Shown: positions 16,685 to 26,527, counted from the stretch's first letter. The stretch: 64,000 bases of DNA from Eubacteriales bacterium (GCA_030539395.1 JAUNSC010000010.1:21206-85205), one strand, 5' to 3'. Notes: generated by a model from the sequence alone, not told the origin. Numbers and translations are program-made.

Positions 16685-18637
16685 CTAATTTTCTGTTTTC
16701 TGTGTTGCCTCATATCCGGTGATATCAAGGTAAAAGGCGGTCAGCTCGAGTGTCTGCTGCCGGACGGCGGGCTGATGTATGCAGTAATAATGATTGTCCA
16801 GATATACACAGGTGAAGAGGCCATGCTGCGTTATGTATAAAGTAAAGTCTGTTTCCGTAAAAGCGGCCTCATATACAGGCGTATTTTGGTGCGCATCCGG
16901 CATCCAAAACTGCAGTGTGCGATCCTTTATTAAAATGGTAAAGACGGCTTGCTCTCTTTCAAGAATCCGAACTTCCAAAGAGGAAAAGCTGCAGAGAAGA
17001 CGGCAGGTGACGGATTTCGCAAAATTATTGGTTGGATGAATTTCTGTCAGGCAGACAGAGGTCTTTGTCCGGCAACAGACAGCGGAGTCAGAAAAAGTAA
17101 CGGTCTGACTGCATTTAAAGAGTTTTGAGAGAGAAGCCAAATTTTTTCCGTATAATTCGGTGTGCTTTGTGACTGCAAAAAATGCGGTGTCAGCCTTTGT
17201 GTATCTGGCAATAAATCCGACTCTTCCGTACGATATATCAGAAGAAACATGTGAAATGAAAACATTGTCCAGATAGACGGAAAACTGTTCAAAATTTCTA
17301 AGTATTCTGATATTGTGTGAAACACTGTGGTTGTAATCGGCGGACAGTGATATTTCTGCAAGAACCCTGCGCAGATGATGATCTTCCTGAACAATCATTG
17401 CACGTCTTTTTCCGCTGTCGAAGAGCAATTCAAGATAATTTGCAGGATCCTGGTAGGATAACAAAATACCATAACAGGCACCCATGTGAGTCGGGCGGCA
17501 GGAAAGATCCCATTCCATAACATAATTCTCAAGAGAATGTTTAAAAATTTTGCGAATGATTCCGTTTTCCTGTGCAATATCGAAATCAGCAGGGGTGGGA
17601 TTACCGTAACACATGAAAAATGGTTTTCCCGGGGCATCCTGCTGTTGGTAGGAGGGAGCATTGGTGTACAGCCGGCTGCCGCTGAAAAACAGCGGATCTA
17701 TCCGCATAAGTCTCTGCTCTGTCTCTGGCAGAAAGGGGATATCCTGATTTCTTCCATGATAAATGAGCCAGGTATCAATGAGATTCGGCGCCTGAATTAC
17801 TGAGCAATGTCCGGTTCCCTCTACGTGTTCATTTTTTTGGACAAGCGGAGAAAAAGTGTAGTCGTCAGGATATTTTTCCCATTTAATATCCGGAATCAGG
17901 GCATTATTTTCGGCGCGGCTGTATCCGAGAAAATAATTTTCCCGCACATACGCATTTGCGGCATATATAAGAAAGGCATGGTTGTTTTTGCGCAGGAAAA
18001 AGGCACCTTCCACCGTATACCAGTCACGCATGTCGCCGAAACGGTTTTCTTCGAATATCTCTTCTTTGACAGAGGGAAGGACAACGGGAAATTCTTCTCC
18101 GGCAAGCTCAGTATAGTCGATAAGCCTGTCTGCCAGGATAGCCGTGCCGGGGCAGGCTTCGTCGATGCCGCTATAATCGTTTACAGAGTAAAACAGATAA
18201 GGCGTACCGTCTGTATCTTTGACAACATGAGCATCTATAGAAAATTTCTCAAAAAATGTTTTTACATAGGTAAAAGGCCCGGCGGGATCTGCGGAGGTAT
18301 ATAGCTGCAGATATTCCATATGGTTGTCCCGGGTGTTGATGCCGGTGTTAGAGCAGTATAAATAGAAAATACCGTTGTCGTAAATGACACAGGGTGCCCA
18401 ATAATCATGCTTGCCGTCTTCTTTTGCAACCTGTCCGAGAAACTCCCATGAAACAAGATCTTTTGAGCGGCTGACATTGACCCCGTTTTCGTCTGTGGAA
18501 TAGCAAAAATAGATACCGTTATACTTGATAACATATGGATCCGGATTTGTCGGCGGGGTATTCAGATTCCGGTATACCGTCGGATTAGTATAAAAATCGT
18601 TTTGGTTTAAAACGGGCAGATGATAATTTTTTTTCAT
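16685..18637 (-). CDS. GH43 family glycoside hydrolase
   Basis: This 650-residue enzyme has an N-terminal five-bladed propeller of glycoside hydrolase family 43. The probable catalytic set is the base D33 in NPDP, D135 in SIDAH and the acid E210 in TVEGAFF. A C-terminal beta-sandwich (about residues 350-520) probably aids substrate binding. GH43 members are mainly arabinofuranosidases and xylosidases. There is no signal peptide, so it acts on imported oligosaccharides in the cytoplasm. It lies 20 bases after the AraC regulator gene on the same strand, behind AAGGAGA. It faces an ABC importer and a GH127 gene across the divergent promoter. Confidence 0.85.
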   Translation of the reverse strand: MKKNYHLPVLNQNDFYTNPTVYRNLNTPPTNPDPYVIKYNGIYFCYSTDENGVNVSRSKDLVSWEFLGQVAKEDGKHDYWAPCVIYDNGIFYLYCSNTGINTRDNHMEYLQLYTSADPAGPFTYVKTFFEKFSIDAHVVKDTDGTPYLFYSVNDYSGIDEACPGTAILADRLIDYTELAGEEFPVVLPSVKEEIFEENRFGDMRDWYTVEGAFFLRKNNHAFLIYAANAYVRENYFLGYSRAENNALIPDIKWEKYPDDYTFSPLVQKNEHVEGTGHCSVIQAPNLIDTWLIYHGRNQDIPFLPETEQRLMRIDPLFFSGSRLYTNAPSYQQQDAPGKPFFMCYGNPTPADFDIAQENGIIRKIFKHSLENYVMEWDLSCRPTHMGACYGILLSYQDPANYLELLFDSGKRRAMIVQEDHHLRRVLAEISLSADYNHSVSHNIRILRNFEQFSVYLDNVFISHVSSDISYGRVGFIARYTKADTAFFAVTKHTELYGKNLASLSKLFKCSQTVTFSDSAVCCRTKTSVCLTEIHPTNNFAKSVTCRLLCSFSSLEVRILEREQAVFTILIKDRTLQFWMPDAHQNTPVYEAAFTETDFTLYITQHGLFTCVYLDNHYYCIHQPAVRQQTLELTAFYLDITGYEATQKTEN

Positions 18638-18657
18638 AATGTCTCCTTTTTAGATAT

Positions 18658-19545
18658 TTATTTGTGATAAAGAAGTCTCTGCGAAAACGCATTTCTGTAA
18701 GCGGTCGGTGTCAGTCCGGTCTTTTTTTTATAGACTTTTACAAAATGCTGGGCGCTGGAAAAAGCTAATTCGGCAGAAATCTCACTGATAGTTTTGTTGG
18801 TATCTACCAGTAAAATATTTGCGGCATCAATTTTCAAATTAAGGATTAACTGCTTGAGCGAAATATCTGCGATCGATGTAAAAAAATGTGAAAGATACGA
18901 TTCGTTGTAGCTAAAATGAGAGGCGATATCGGATACTTTCAATGGTTTGCTGATATTTTGTTTTACAAAATCGATAATGTCGTAGTAAATCTGCTGCTTG
19001 CTCTTTTTCTGGGAGATACTGTTTTCCGGCGTAGGGCTCATTTGAAAATGAAGCTCACATAAGATAGAGGTGGTAAAGTAGTCCAGAAGACTGGGAGGAT
19101 ATTTCTCTTTTACGGCATCCTGAAGCTGTTTCATCAGAATGACAATTTTGTCTATGTTGGCGAGTTGCCCTTCATAGGGTATGGATAACGTGTTTTTGGG
19201 CAGGTGTGTTTTGTAAGCATCAAGTTCTGATTCCGGAACATTCTTCTGGATAATTTCATGATTGACTTCAAAATGAAGCCAGTAGAATGAACAGGGAGAA
19301 GGACGGAATCCGATTCTTCTGTTCATAGGCGCAGGCCAGGGAGGCAGTATTATATAGGAGCCTACCGGGATAGTATGGTTTTTTTTAGCAAAATTCAAAT
19401 ATAATGTATCTTTAGTAGGTATAATCAGTTCATAGTTTTTTAAAGGATATTCATCACTATGCATCCAGTTGGGTGAAGGTGCTTCAAATTTGCCGGCCAT
19501 GTCGTAAGACAAAGGCCTGTCTATTTTAAATTCCAGATATTGCAT
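18658..19545 (-). CDS. AraC family transcriptional regulator
   Basis: This regulator of about 295 residues has an N-terminal cupin-like sugar-sensing region and a C-terminal double helix-turn-helix of the AraC/XylS type (VSDIASHFSYNESYLSHFF, and FSSAQHFVKVYKKKTGLTP). The frame is open 62 codons further upstream. I chose the ATG at 19545 because GGAGG precedes it and the resulting length fits the family; the upstream extension looks like noise. It is divergent from the sugar-binding protein gene and heads the GH43 transcript, so it is the likely regulator of the whole locus. Confidence 0.88.
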   Translation of the reverse strand: MQYLEFKIDRPLSYDMAGKFEAPSPNWMHSDEYPLKNYELIIPTKDTLYLNFAKKNHTIPVGSYIILPPWPAPMNRRIGFRPSPCSFYWLHFEVNHEIIQKNVPESELDAYKTHLPKNTLSIPYEGQLANIDKIVILMKQLQDAVKEKYPPSLLDYFTTSILCELHFQMSPTPENSISQKKSKQQIYYDIIDFVKQNISKPLKVSDIASHFSYNESYLSHFFTSIADISLKQLILNLKIDAANILLVDTNKTISEISAELAFSSAQHFVKVYKKKTGLTPTAYRNAFSQRLLYHK

Positions 19546-19751
19546 TTTTCTTATATTTCCTCCTCGCGAAAAAAACAGTAAAAGATCATTAATATGAAAA
19601 CAATTAATCGTTAAAATGCCCAAAATAGAGAAAAATATGAAAGAGTATTTTCTGTATTTACCACAATATGATTTTATCAGTAAATAAAAGTGGATACAAT
19701 CTTTTGATTCAAATATATAAGAAAATGACACTTATTCAAAGGTTTATGTAG

Positions 19752-19781
19752 TTTACGAAGGGAGAGATGTAGAAATATAAT
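19752..19781 (+). promoter_or_regulatory. Candidate promoter of the sugar ABC operon
   Basis: A weak TTTACG (-35) and a perfect TATAAT (-10) are spaced 18 bases apart, 66 bases before the binding-protein start. The weak -35 fits an activator-dependent promoter. The 302-base region 19546-19847 between the divergent genes holds no gene and must carry the AraC operator, which I could not locate. Confidence 0.5.
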
Positions 19782-19847
19782 GAGACTATAAAAGAGATTC
19801 GGCGCCGGTTTCTAAAAAAGTAAATCAAAAAGCAGAGGAGGAGAATA

Positions 19848-21125
19848 ATGAGCACACACAAAAATTTCAGCAGACTTTTAACGGCTGGCATGATAACCGC
19901 ATTAGTAACCGCAGGCAGTTTTGGAGGAGAGGTTTTTGCAGATTCTGAAACAAAAACGATCAAATGGCTTCATCATTATGGGGAAGATGCCACAAGAAAG
20001 TGGATTGAGGATGTTACACAGCTTTATACAGAGCAGACAGGTGTACAGTTTGATATTCAGGCGGTATCCTATGATGAATATCAGACATTGCTGCAGGCGA
20101 AAACGGTTAGCGGGGATGCACCGGATTTATTTGATATCACGGCTTCTGATCTGCCGCACTATATAGAAAACGGCTATGTGGAAGACTTAAGTGATGCAGA
20201 ATTCTGGGATAATCTGATCGAAAGCGCAAAAGAGAGTTCTGAAACAGACGGAAAAAATTACCTGATGCCTTTTGAATCAAATGCATCCGCAGCTTATTAT
20301 AACGTAGAAGTATTCAAAAATGCCGGAATCGAAGAAGTGCCGCAGACGTATTCTGAGTTTATTGAAGTATTGAAAAAACTGAAGGACAGCGGCGTGATAC
20401 CGATTGCTCTGGGCGCGCAGGAAGCATGGACAATTACGAATGATTACCGTGCAGATATGCTGCAGAGAGTGCTGGCGGCCAACCCGAACTGGATGACAGA
20501 TTTGGAAGCGAGAACAACAAGGTTTGCACAGGACGAAGTGTTCATTGAGACTCTTGAGAAGTTTAAAGAACGTCATGAGTACAGTAATCCGGATCCGTTC
20601 GGTGCGGACTGGAATAAGGCAACACAGATGGTTGCAACCGGAGAAGCGGCTATGGTGCTGAACGGAAGCTGGGCAATCAGTGCAATTCAGGAGAAAAATC
20701 CGGATGTGGAAATCGGATGCTTCCCGGTGCCGGCAACAGATGATCCGGAGGATACGAAGCTTACAACATGGAGCGGAGACGGGTTTGTTGTATCGTCAAG
20801 TTCTGAAGTAAAGGCAGAGGTATTAGATTTCCTGAAATTTATGACAGGTGAGGAAGCGGGAAGCAAGTGGCTGAATGATGCGAAGAGACTGTCTGTTATC
20901 AAAGGACTGTCGGAGGCGCAGGAACCTGCATTGGGAGAAGTCAGCAGATATATGAGTGAAGGCAAAGTGTTTGATGTGTCGGCTATGCAGAATGAATTTA
21001 ACAGTGAATATTCTGATGCAAACATTGAGGTTTTGACAAAATATCTGTTGGGAGAGATCGATACGGCAGAAGAGGCGGCGGAGGAACTGGATAAAAAGTT
21101 TGACGAAATCAGTTCCAGACAGTAA
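19848..21125 (+). CDS. Sugar ABC importer substrate-binding protein (CUT1)
   Basis: This 425-residue extracellular solute-binding protein (family 1) has an N-terminal Sec signal ending near EVFADSE. There is no lipobox cysteine, so anchoring is unclear. The mature part opens IKWLHHYGED and has the typical VKAEVLDFLKFMTGEE segment near the C-terminus. It follows AGAGGAGGAG. A hairpin separates it from the two permease genes, which would give more binding protein than permease. The cargo is probably an arabinose-containing oligosaccharide, inferred from the neighbouring hydrolases. Confidence 0.9.
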   Translation: MSTHKNFSRLLTAGMITALVTAGSFGGEVFADSETKTIKWLHHYGEDATRKWIEDVTQLYTEQTGVQFDIQAVSYDEYQTLLQAKTVSGDAPDLFDITASDLPHYIENGYVEDLSDAEFWDNLIESAKESSETDGKNYLMPFESNASAAYYNVEVFKNAGIEEVPQTYSEFIEVLKKLKDSGVIPIALGAQEAWTITNDYRADMLQRVLAANPNWMTDLEARTTRFAQDEVFIETLEKFKERHEYSNPDPFGADWNKATQMVATGEAAMVLNGSWAISAIQEKNPDVEIGCFPVPATDDPEDTKLTTWSGDGFVVSSSSEVKAEVLDFLKFMTGEEAGSKWLNDAKRLSVIKGLSEAQEPALGEVSRYMSEGKVFDVSAMQNEFNSEYSDANIEVLTKYLLGEIDTAEEAAEELDKKFDEISSRQ

Positions 21126-21131
21126 AAAATG

Positions 21132-21166
21132 AGGGCAGACTTCAAAGGGAAGCCTGCCCTGTTTTT
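21132..21166 (+). terminator. Intra-operon hairpin between binding protein and permease genes
   Basis: AGGGCAGACTTC and GAAGCCTGCCCT pair over a 5-base loop and are followed by GTTTTT. It looks like a partial terminator inside the operon, lowering permease expression relative to the binding protein. Confidence 0.75.
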
Positions 21167-21226
21167 ACTGGCTGTATATAGAAGCGATGAATTGCAAAGA
21201 CGGTGAAAAGAAGATGGAGGTATAAG

Positions 21227-22087
21227 ATGCAGTCAGGGAAAAGGGCAAAAGAACAGATCTGGTATATGATTTTACTTTTGCCGGGATTCGCTATATTTGC
21301 TTTTTCGGTGATCATTCCGTTTGTATCCGGTATTCGGGTGTCGTTTACAAATTGGGATGGACTGGGGCAGACAATGAATTATGTGGGGTTAAAAAATTAT
21401 TTACTATTGTTCAGGTCAGAGGATTTCTGGAATGCGACAAAACATAGCTTTTACTTTGCGGTATTGATAACGGCTGCAAATAATATTTTGTCTTTGGCGG
21501 TAGCTCTGGGACTGAATCGAAAATTTCGCGGAAGAGGGATACTCAGAACGGCTTTTTTCTTTCCGACTTGTCTGAGCACAGTTTTGGCAGCGTTTATCTG
21601 GAGTTTTCTGTTCAGGGAATCGCTTGCGCCGCTGTTTGGAGGAATCAGTCTGCTGGGAAATTATAAAACGGTTATTCCGGGCATAGTGATTATCGCTTTG
21701 TGGAATGGCTTGGGAATCAATGTGGTCATCTATCTTGCGGGATTGTCGAATATACCAAAAGAGCTTTATGAAGCGGCGAAGGTAGATGGGGTGAATGCCT
21801 GGCAAAATCTTAAAAGCATTACAATTCCTTTGCTGATGCCGTCTATTACGGTGTGCGTTACAATGACATTGATCGGCGGACTCAAAGAATTTGCTACCAC
21901 AATGGCTACGACAGGGGGCGGTCCCGGAAAAGGAAGCGAAATGGTTTCGATCTATATTTATAAAAATTTGTATTCTTATTATCAGGCGGGATACGGGCAG
22001 GCTGTTGCGATAGCGTTTGTCCTGATTCTAATTGTCTGCGGCGGAATTTTAAGTAAAATTCTCAGAAGCAGGGAGGTTGAGGCATGA
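21227..22087 (+). CDS. Sugar ABC importer permease (MalF/UgpA type)
   Basis: This 286-residue inner-membrane protein has six predicted transmembrane segments. The cytoplasmic EAA loop reads ELYEAAKVDGVNAWQNLKSI, the site that docks on the ATPase. I chose the ATG at 21227 behind GGAGG over a GTG at 21203. It overlaps the next permease by the ATGA tetranucleotide. No ATPase gene is present, so a shared MsmK-type ATPase encoded elsewhere must be used. Confidence 0.92.
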   Translation: MQSGKRAKEQIWYMILLLPGFAIFAFSVIIPFVSGIRVSFTNWDGLGQTMNYVGLKNYLLLFRSEDFWNATKHSFYFAVLITAANNILSLAVALGLNRKFRGRGILRTAFFFPTCLSTVLAAFIWSFLFRESLAPLFGGISLLGNYKTVIPGIVIIALWNGLGINVVIYLAGLSNIPKELYEAAKVDGVNAWQNLKSITIPLLMPSITVCVTMTLIGGLKEFATTMATTGGGPGKGSEMVSIYIYKNLYSYYQAGYGQAVAIAFVLILIVCGGILSKILRSREVEA

Positions 22088-22899
22088 AAAAGAAAACAGT
22101 GAATCTTATGCTTTGTTTGGCGGCGGTAATTTTTATGATCCCGTTTTATATCTGTATTATTACTGCTTTTAAAAGTCCGGAAGAAACGGCCATATCAACA
22201 TGGAGCCTGCCCAAAGTCTGGAATTTGGCAAACTTTGCGGAAGCGATGGAAAAGAGTAATTTCCTGAGATCGTTTGGAAACAGTATTGTGGTGACGGGGA
22301 TAGCTGTATCAGGTATTGTATTATTCAGTGCCATGATGGCATACAGTATTTGCAGAAATCAAAGAAACCGTTTATACAGGATGTTTAACAGTATCCTTTT
22401 TGCAGGTATTATGATACCGTTTCAGGTTATTATGATACCGGTATATGGAATGTTCAAAAAGCTGGAGCTGCTGAATACCTATCAGGGTATCATTGTCCTG
22501 ATGATAGGAACAAGTCTGCCGTATGCCGTTTATCTTGTGACGGGATTTATAAAATCCATACCGATGGATCTTGAAGATGCCGCGAGGATAGACGGATGCA
22601 ATATCTGGCAGACGTTCTGGAAAATTGTTTTCCCGCTTTTGAAGCCCATCACATCAACGGTAGGCATCCTGCATGTGCTGTGGATGTGGAATGAATTTAA
22701 TATTTCTTTTATTATATTGCAGAAAGAAGAGCTTCGTACACTGCCGATTCAGCAGTATCATTTTTTTGGACAGTTTACGATTAATCTGAATCTTGGATTC
22801 GCTTCGGCGTGTCTGTCTATGATACCGGTAATTATATTTTTCCTGTTTGCGCAGAAGATGCTGATCAGCGGAATTACGAATGGAGCAGTAAAGGGGTAA
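22084..22899 (+). CDS. Sugar ABC importer permease (MalG/UgpE type)
   Basis: This 271-residue membrane protein has six predicted transmembrane helices and the EAA-loop segment LEDAARIDGCNIWQTFWKI. It pairs with the preceding permease and starts inside that gene's stop (ATGA overlap). Confidence 0.92.
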   Translation: MKKKTVNLMLCLAAVIFMIPFYICIITAFKSPEETAISTWSLPKVWNLANFAEAMEKSNFLRSFGNSIVVTGIAVSGIVLFSAMMAYSICRNQRNRLYRMFNSILFAGIMIPFQVIMIPVYGMFKKLELLNTYQGIIVLMIGTSLPYAVYLVTGFIKSIPMDLEDAARIDGCNIWQTFWKIVFPLLKPITSTVGILHVLWMWNEFNISFIILQKEELRTLPIQQYHFFGQFTINLNLGFASACLSMIPVIIFFLFAQKMLISGITNGAVKG

Positions 22900-22900
22900 A

Positions 22901-24523
22901 ATGATGAAAATGGATTTTTTAGAAAGCAGAGGCAAAAAAATATTTGTGGTCGGCGGACAGGCACACAATTCCAGCTCCTACGGAGCTGCGATAGAGGATG
23001 CGTGCGCAGCAGTCAAAATGGTTGGGGGAAATACTGTAGAGGTGCCGGTTTACTGGGAGTGTGTTGAACCGGAGGAAGGAAAATTCTGTTTTGAGGAAGT
23101 CCGGAGCATTTACGAGAAAGTGAGGGACAGCGGGCTGTACCTTATTTTCCTGTGGTTTGGGACATGGAAAAACGGAACCAGTAAATTTGCACCATCCTGG
23201 GTAAAGCAGGATAAAAAGAGATTTTGGCGGGTGACTGCCGAAAACGGCGCTGTAATGCCGGTGTTGTCACCGCATTGCAGGGAGACGATGAATGCAGATG
23301 CCAGAGCTTTTAAAAAGTGGATGGAATATTTGAAACTGCTTGATCCGGAAAAAAGTACACTGATTGCAGTGCAGGTTGAGAATGAGCCGGGAATTATGAA
23401 CGGTCCGGCGAGAGACTTTGGAAAGACAGCTTCAGAAGAGTTTGCGAAACCGCTTCCCGAGAGGATGACGGCTATGATGTCAGAATGTCTGCAGGCGCCG
23501 GTCACGAAACAGTGGGAGAAAAACGGATGCCGGACCGGAAGCTGGCAGGAGGCGTTTGGAGAACGTGCGCAGGAAATTTTTACGGCAGATGCGGTGGCGT
23601 ACTATGTCAACGAAGTAGCAAAGGCAGGCCGTATGGCATATGCGGATATGCCCCTGTATACAAATGTATGGCTGGAGGATCACCGGCTGAAATTAGCGGG
23701 AAAGGATTATCCTTCCGGGGGTCCGGTAAATTTTGTGCTGGATGTGTGGAAATACAGGGCGGATAGCCTGGACTTCATTTCGCCGGATAACTATCAGCAG
23801 ACATATTCGGGATATGCAAAATGCTGTGATAATTACAGCAGAAAGGACAATCCGCTTTTTATTCCGGAGTCGGGCCTTTTGGAGTGGAACTCCAGGTTTC
23901 TTTTTTCGGCAGTGGCAGATTATAAGGCGATAGGAGTCTGTGCATTTGGTATTGAAAGTATTTTAGAGGATGGCAAGATCGGAGAAACCTGCCAGGCGGT
24001 AGCGGAAAGTTTGAGAATACTCGGAGCATTGGGCGCCGGATTGATTCGGTATCGCGAGAAACCTATGTGTGCAATTATGCAGGAGGAGTATGCGCAATAT
24101 CAATATCTGGAGTTTGAAAAATATATCGGTATTGCATACTTTACGAACTGTAATCCGCTTGTTGGGCGGATAGGGACGGACTGGAACTGGCATGGTTATC
24201 AGCATAAGGATTATCTTACGAGGCAGCATAAGGGCGGAAGCCGTGGAAGAGGCATTGTGATCCAGAGCGGCGAAAAAGAATTTTTTGTTGCGGGCGATGC
24301 GTTTCAGTTGGTGCTTCTTCCGAAAGACGGTGAGACACCCCTTCATTATTTATCTGCCAGCGATTTTCATCTGACGCGCAGTATGGATTTTATATCTATT
24401 GAGGAAGGAAGATTTTTGGAAAACGGAGAGTTTAAGGCCTGCCGCCGGAGAAATGGAGATGAAGCGGATTTTGGTATATGGGTAGAACCGGATGCGGAAG
24501 TTGTGCGGATCCGTTTGTGTTAA
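22901..24523 (+). CDS. GH35-like glycoside hydrolase (beta-galactosidase-type TIM barrel, DUF5597-like)
   Basis: This 540-residue TIM-barrel hydrolase has the clan GH-A acid motif VQVENEPG. A candidate nucleophile glutamate lies in IPESGLLEW about 160 residues later. The N-terminal EVPVYWECVEPEEGKF matches the family that cleaves terminal beta-galactose or similar sugars. No signal peptide is present, so it acts inside the cell on imported glycans. It starts 1 base after the permease stop and is translationally coupled. The exact sugar specificity is open. Confidence 0.8.
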   Translation: MMKMDFLESRGKKIFVVGGQAHNSSSYGAAIEDACAAVKMVGGNTVEVPVYWECVEPEEGKFCFEEVRSIYEKVRDSGLYLIFLWFGTWKNGTSKFAPSWVKQDKKRFWRVTAENGAVMPVLSPHCRETMNADARAFKKWMEYLKLLDPEKSTLIAVQVENEPGIMNGPARDFGKTASEEFAKPLPERMTAMMSECLQAPVTKQWEKNGCRTGSWQEAFGERAQEIFTADAVAYYVNEVAKAGRMAYADMPLYTNVWLEDHRLKLAGKDYPSGGPVNFVLDVWKYRADSLDFISPDNYQQTYSGYAKCCDNYSRKDNPLFIPESGLLEWNSRFLFSAVADYKAIGVCAFGIESILEDGKIGETCQAVAESLRILGALGAGLIRYREKPMCAIMQEEYAQYQYLEFEKYIGIAYFTNCNPLVGRIGTDWNWHGYQHKDYLTRQHKGGSRGRGIVIQSGEKEFFVAGDAFQLVLLPKDGETPLHYLSASDFHLTRSMDFISIEEGRFLENGEFKACRRRNGDEADFGIWVEPDAEVVRIRLC

Positions 24524-24545
24524 GAACAGTTACAGGGAGACGAAT

Positions 24546-26465
24546 ATGGGAAAATTTGAAAGATCATATCAGTTGAAAGTCAGTGATATAAAAATAAAGG
24601 ATGCTTTTTGGACTAAGATACAGAATCTTATTATCGAAGAAGCTATTCCTTATCAGGAAAAGGTCCTGAGAGACGAAATCGAAGGGACTGAGAAAAGCCA
24701 TGCGGTAGCTAATTATAAAATTGCGGCAGGACTTGAATCAGGTGAATTCTATGGAATTGTATTTCAGGATAGCGATGTTTCAAAATGGCTGGAGGGAGTG
24801 GCTTATGCGCTGTCTGTAAAGAAAGATAAAGAACTGGAACGGCGCGCAGACGAGATTATCGGCTATATAGAAAAGGCACAGGAAGAGGACGGATACTTAG
24901 ACACTTATTTTACGCTGAAAGAACCGGAACATAAATGGCAGAATCTTCAGGAGTGCCATGAACTGTACTGTGCAGGTCATTTGATGGAGGCGGCGGCCGC
25001 CTATTACCGGGAAACAGGAAAAACAAAGCTTTTGGAGATTGCAAAACGCCTGGCTGATCATATAGAGAGACGCTTTGGGGAAAGAAAAGAACATGGGATT
25101 CCGGGGCATCAGGAAGTGGAAGTCGGACTGATGCGTCTCTATAAAGAGACCGGGATTGAAAAATATAAGAATCTGGCATCCTATTTTATAGAAGAAAGAG
25201 GAAAAAATCCTGACTATTTTGTAGAGGAAAGAAAGAAAAGAGGATGGATCTATTTTGATATGGATCCGGAGAACCGGGAGTATTTACAGTGCCATGCACC
25301 TGTCAGAGAGCAGACCGAGGCGGTCGGACACAGTGTGCGTGCGGTATATATGTACATGGCAATGGCGGATCTGGCAATGGAGATGCAGGATGAGTCTATG
25401 TATGCGGCGTGCAGAAAACTGTGGAGCAATATTGTAAATAAAAGAATGTATATAACGGGAGGAATCGGGTCAACGGCTGAGGGAGAGGCTTTTACCCTGG
25501 ATTATGATTTGCCGAATGATTCGGGATATGCAGAAACCTGCGCATCCATTGCGATGGTGATGTTTGCCAGGCGCTTGCTGGATATTGAGCCGGATGGAGA
25601 ATATGCGGATATGATAGAGCGCGAATTGTATAACGGTGTATTAAGCGGTATGCAGTTGGATGGAAAAGCTTTTTTCTATGTGAATCCGTTGGAGGTCGTG
25701 CAGGGTGTTTCCGGTGAGCTTTTTGGTTATAAGCATGTGCTGCCCCGCAGGCCCGGGTGGTATGCATGTGCATGCTGCCCGCCGAACCTTGTGCGCTTGA
25801 TCATGGCGCTTGGGACATATGCATGGACGGAAAAGGAAGATATTATTTATTCTCATTTTTACCTGGGACAGGAGACAGAATTGAAGAAAGCACGCATTTG
25901 TATAGAAAGCAAATATCCCTGGGAGGGAGATGTGTGCTATAAGATTTCTCCGAAAACAAAAGATGAATTCACATTGGCAGTGCATCTTCCCCAATACGGA
26001 GAGGACTATGTGATAAGCTTAAACGGTGAAATCCTGGATACGGCGGACCGGGTGAAAAAGGGTTATTTATATCTTAGACGTGTGTGGTCGGAAAAGGATC
26101 TGCTGCGGATTCAATTTAACATGCGTACAAAGCGGATATATGCAAATCCGCTGGTAAGAGCAGATGCAGGCTGCGTCGCATTTATGCGCGGCCCGCTTGT
26201 ATACTGTTTTGAACAGGCGGATCAGAAAGAGCCGCTTCAGACATACAGGATTCCGGAGCGCGCGGATGTAAAAGAATATTTTTGCACAGACGGTGCTTTG
26301 GAAGGGATGATACTTCTTAAAATAGAAGGAGAACATCTAAAAGCGCAGGACAAACTGTATTTGCAGGAAAGAGCCGCAAAAGAGAGAGTATGGATGACGG
26401 CGGTGCCCTATTTTGCGTGGGGAAACCGGGAAGAGGGCGATATGCGCGTATGGATGGTTGAATAG
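24546..26465 (+). CDS. GH127 family enzyme, probable beta-L-arabinofuranosidase
   Basis: This protein of about 639 residues belongs to the GH127 (HypBA1-like) family, an (alpha/alpha)6-barrel enzyme with a cysteine nucleophile. The zinc-thiolate site is visible as E330 and C332 in AETCAS, and C410/C411 in CACCPPN; E314 (TAEGEAF) fits the acid/base glutamate. The spacing agrees with HypBA1. I chose the ATG at 24546 with GGGAG upstream; the open frame at 24492 only overlaps the previous gene. It is the last gene of the operon and is followed by a terminator. Confidence 0.88.
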   Translation: MGKFERSYQLKVSDIKIKDAFWTKIQNLIIEEAIPYQEKVLRDEIEGTEKSHAVANYKIAAGLESGEFYGIVFQDSDVSKWLEGVAYALSVKKDKELERRADEIIGYIEKAQEEDGYLDTYFTLKEPEHKWQNLQECHELYCAGHLMEAAAAYYRETGKTKLLEIAKRLADHIERRFGERKEHGIPGHQEVEVGLMRLYKETGIEKYKNLASYFIEERGKNPDYFVEERKKRGWIYFDMDPENREYLQCHAPVREQTEAVGHSVRAVYMYMAMADLAMEMQDESMYAACRKLWSNIVNKRMYITGGIGSTAEGEAFTLDYDLPNDSGYAETCASIAMVMFARRLLDIEPDGEYADMIERELYNGVLSGMQLDGKAFFYVNPLEVVQGVSGELFGYKHVLPRRPGWYACACCPPNLVRLIMALGTYAWTEKEDIIYSHFYLGQETELKKARICIESKYPWEGDVCYKISPKTKDEFTLAVHLPQYGEDYVISLNGEILDTADRVKKGYLYLRRVWSEKDLLRIQFNMRTKRIYANPLVRADAGCVAFMRGPLVYCFEQADQKEPLQTYRIPERADVKEYFCTDGALEGMILLKIEGEHLKAQDKLYLQERAAKERVWMTAVPYFAWGNREEGDMRVWMVE

Positions 26466-26480
26466 TTATTTGCAGGGAGG

Positions 26481-26527
26481 GGATTTCCAACTGCCGGATG
26501 CTGTATCCGGCAGACGGAAATCCTTAA
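26481..26527 (+). terminator. Terminator after the arabinoside operon
   Basis: GGATTTCC and GGAAATCC enclose a second perfect stem, CTGCCGGAT/ATCCGGCAG. The T content downstream is modest (TTAAAATTG). Confidence 0.65.

Noticed and set aside
17807-18304. Plus-strand open frame of 165 codons opposite the GH43 gene
   Set aside because: It is a shadow of the GH43 coding strand with no similarity or start signal.
18688-19731. AraC regulator starting at 19731
   Set aside because: The added 62 residues are hydrophobic noise from the AT-rich intergenic DNA; the ATG at 19545 has GGAGG and gives the family's usual length.
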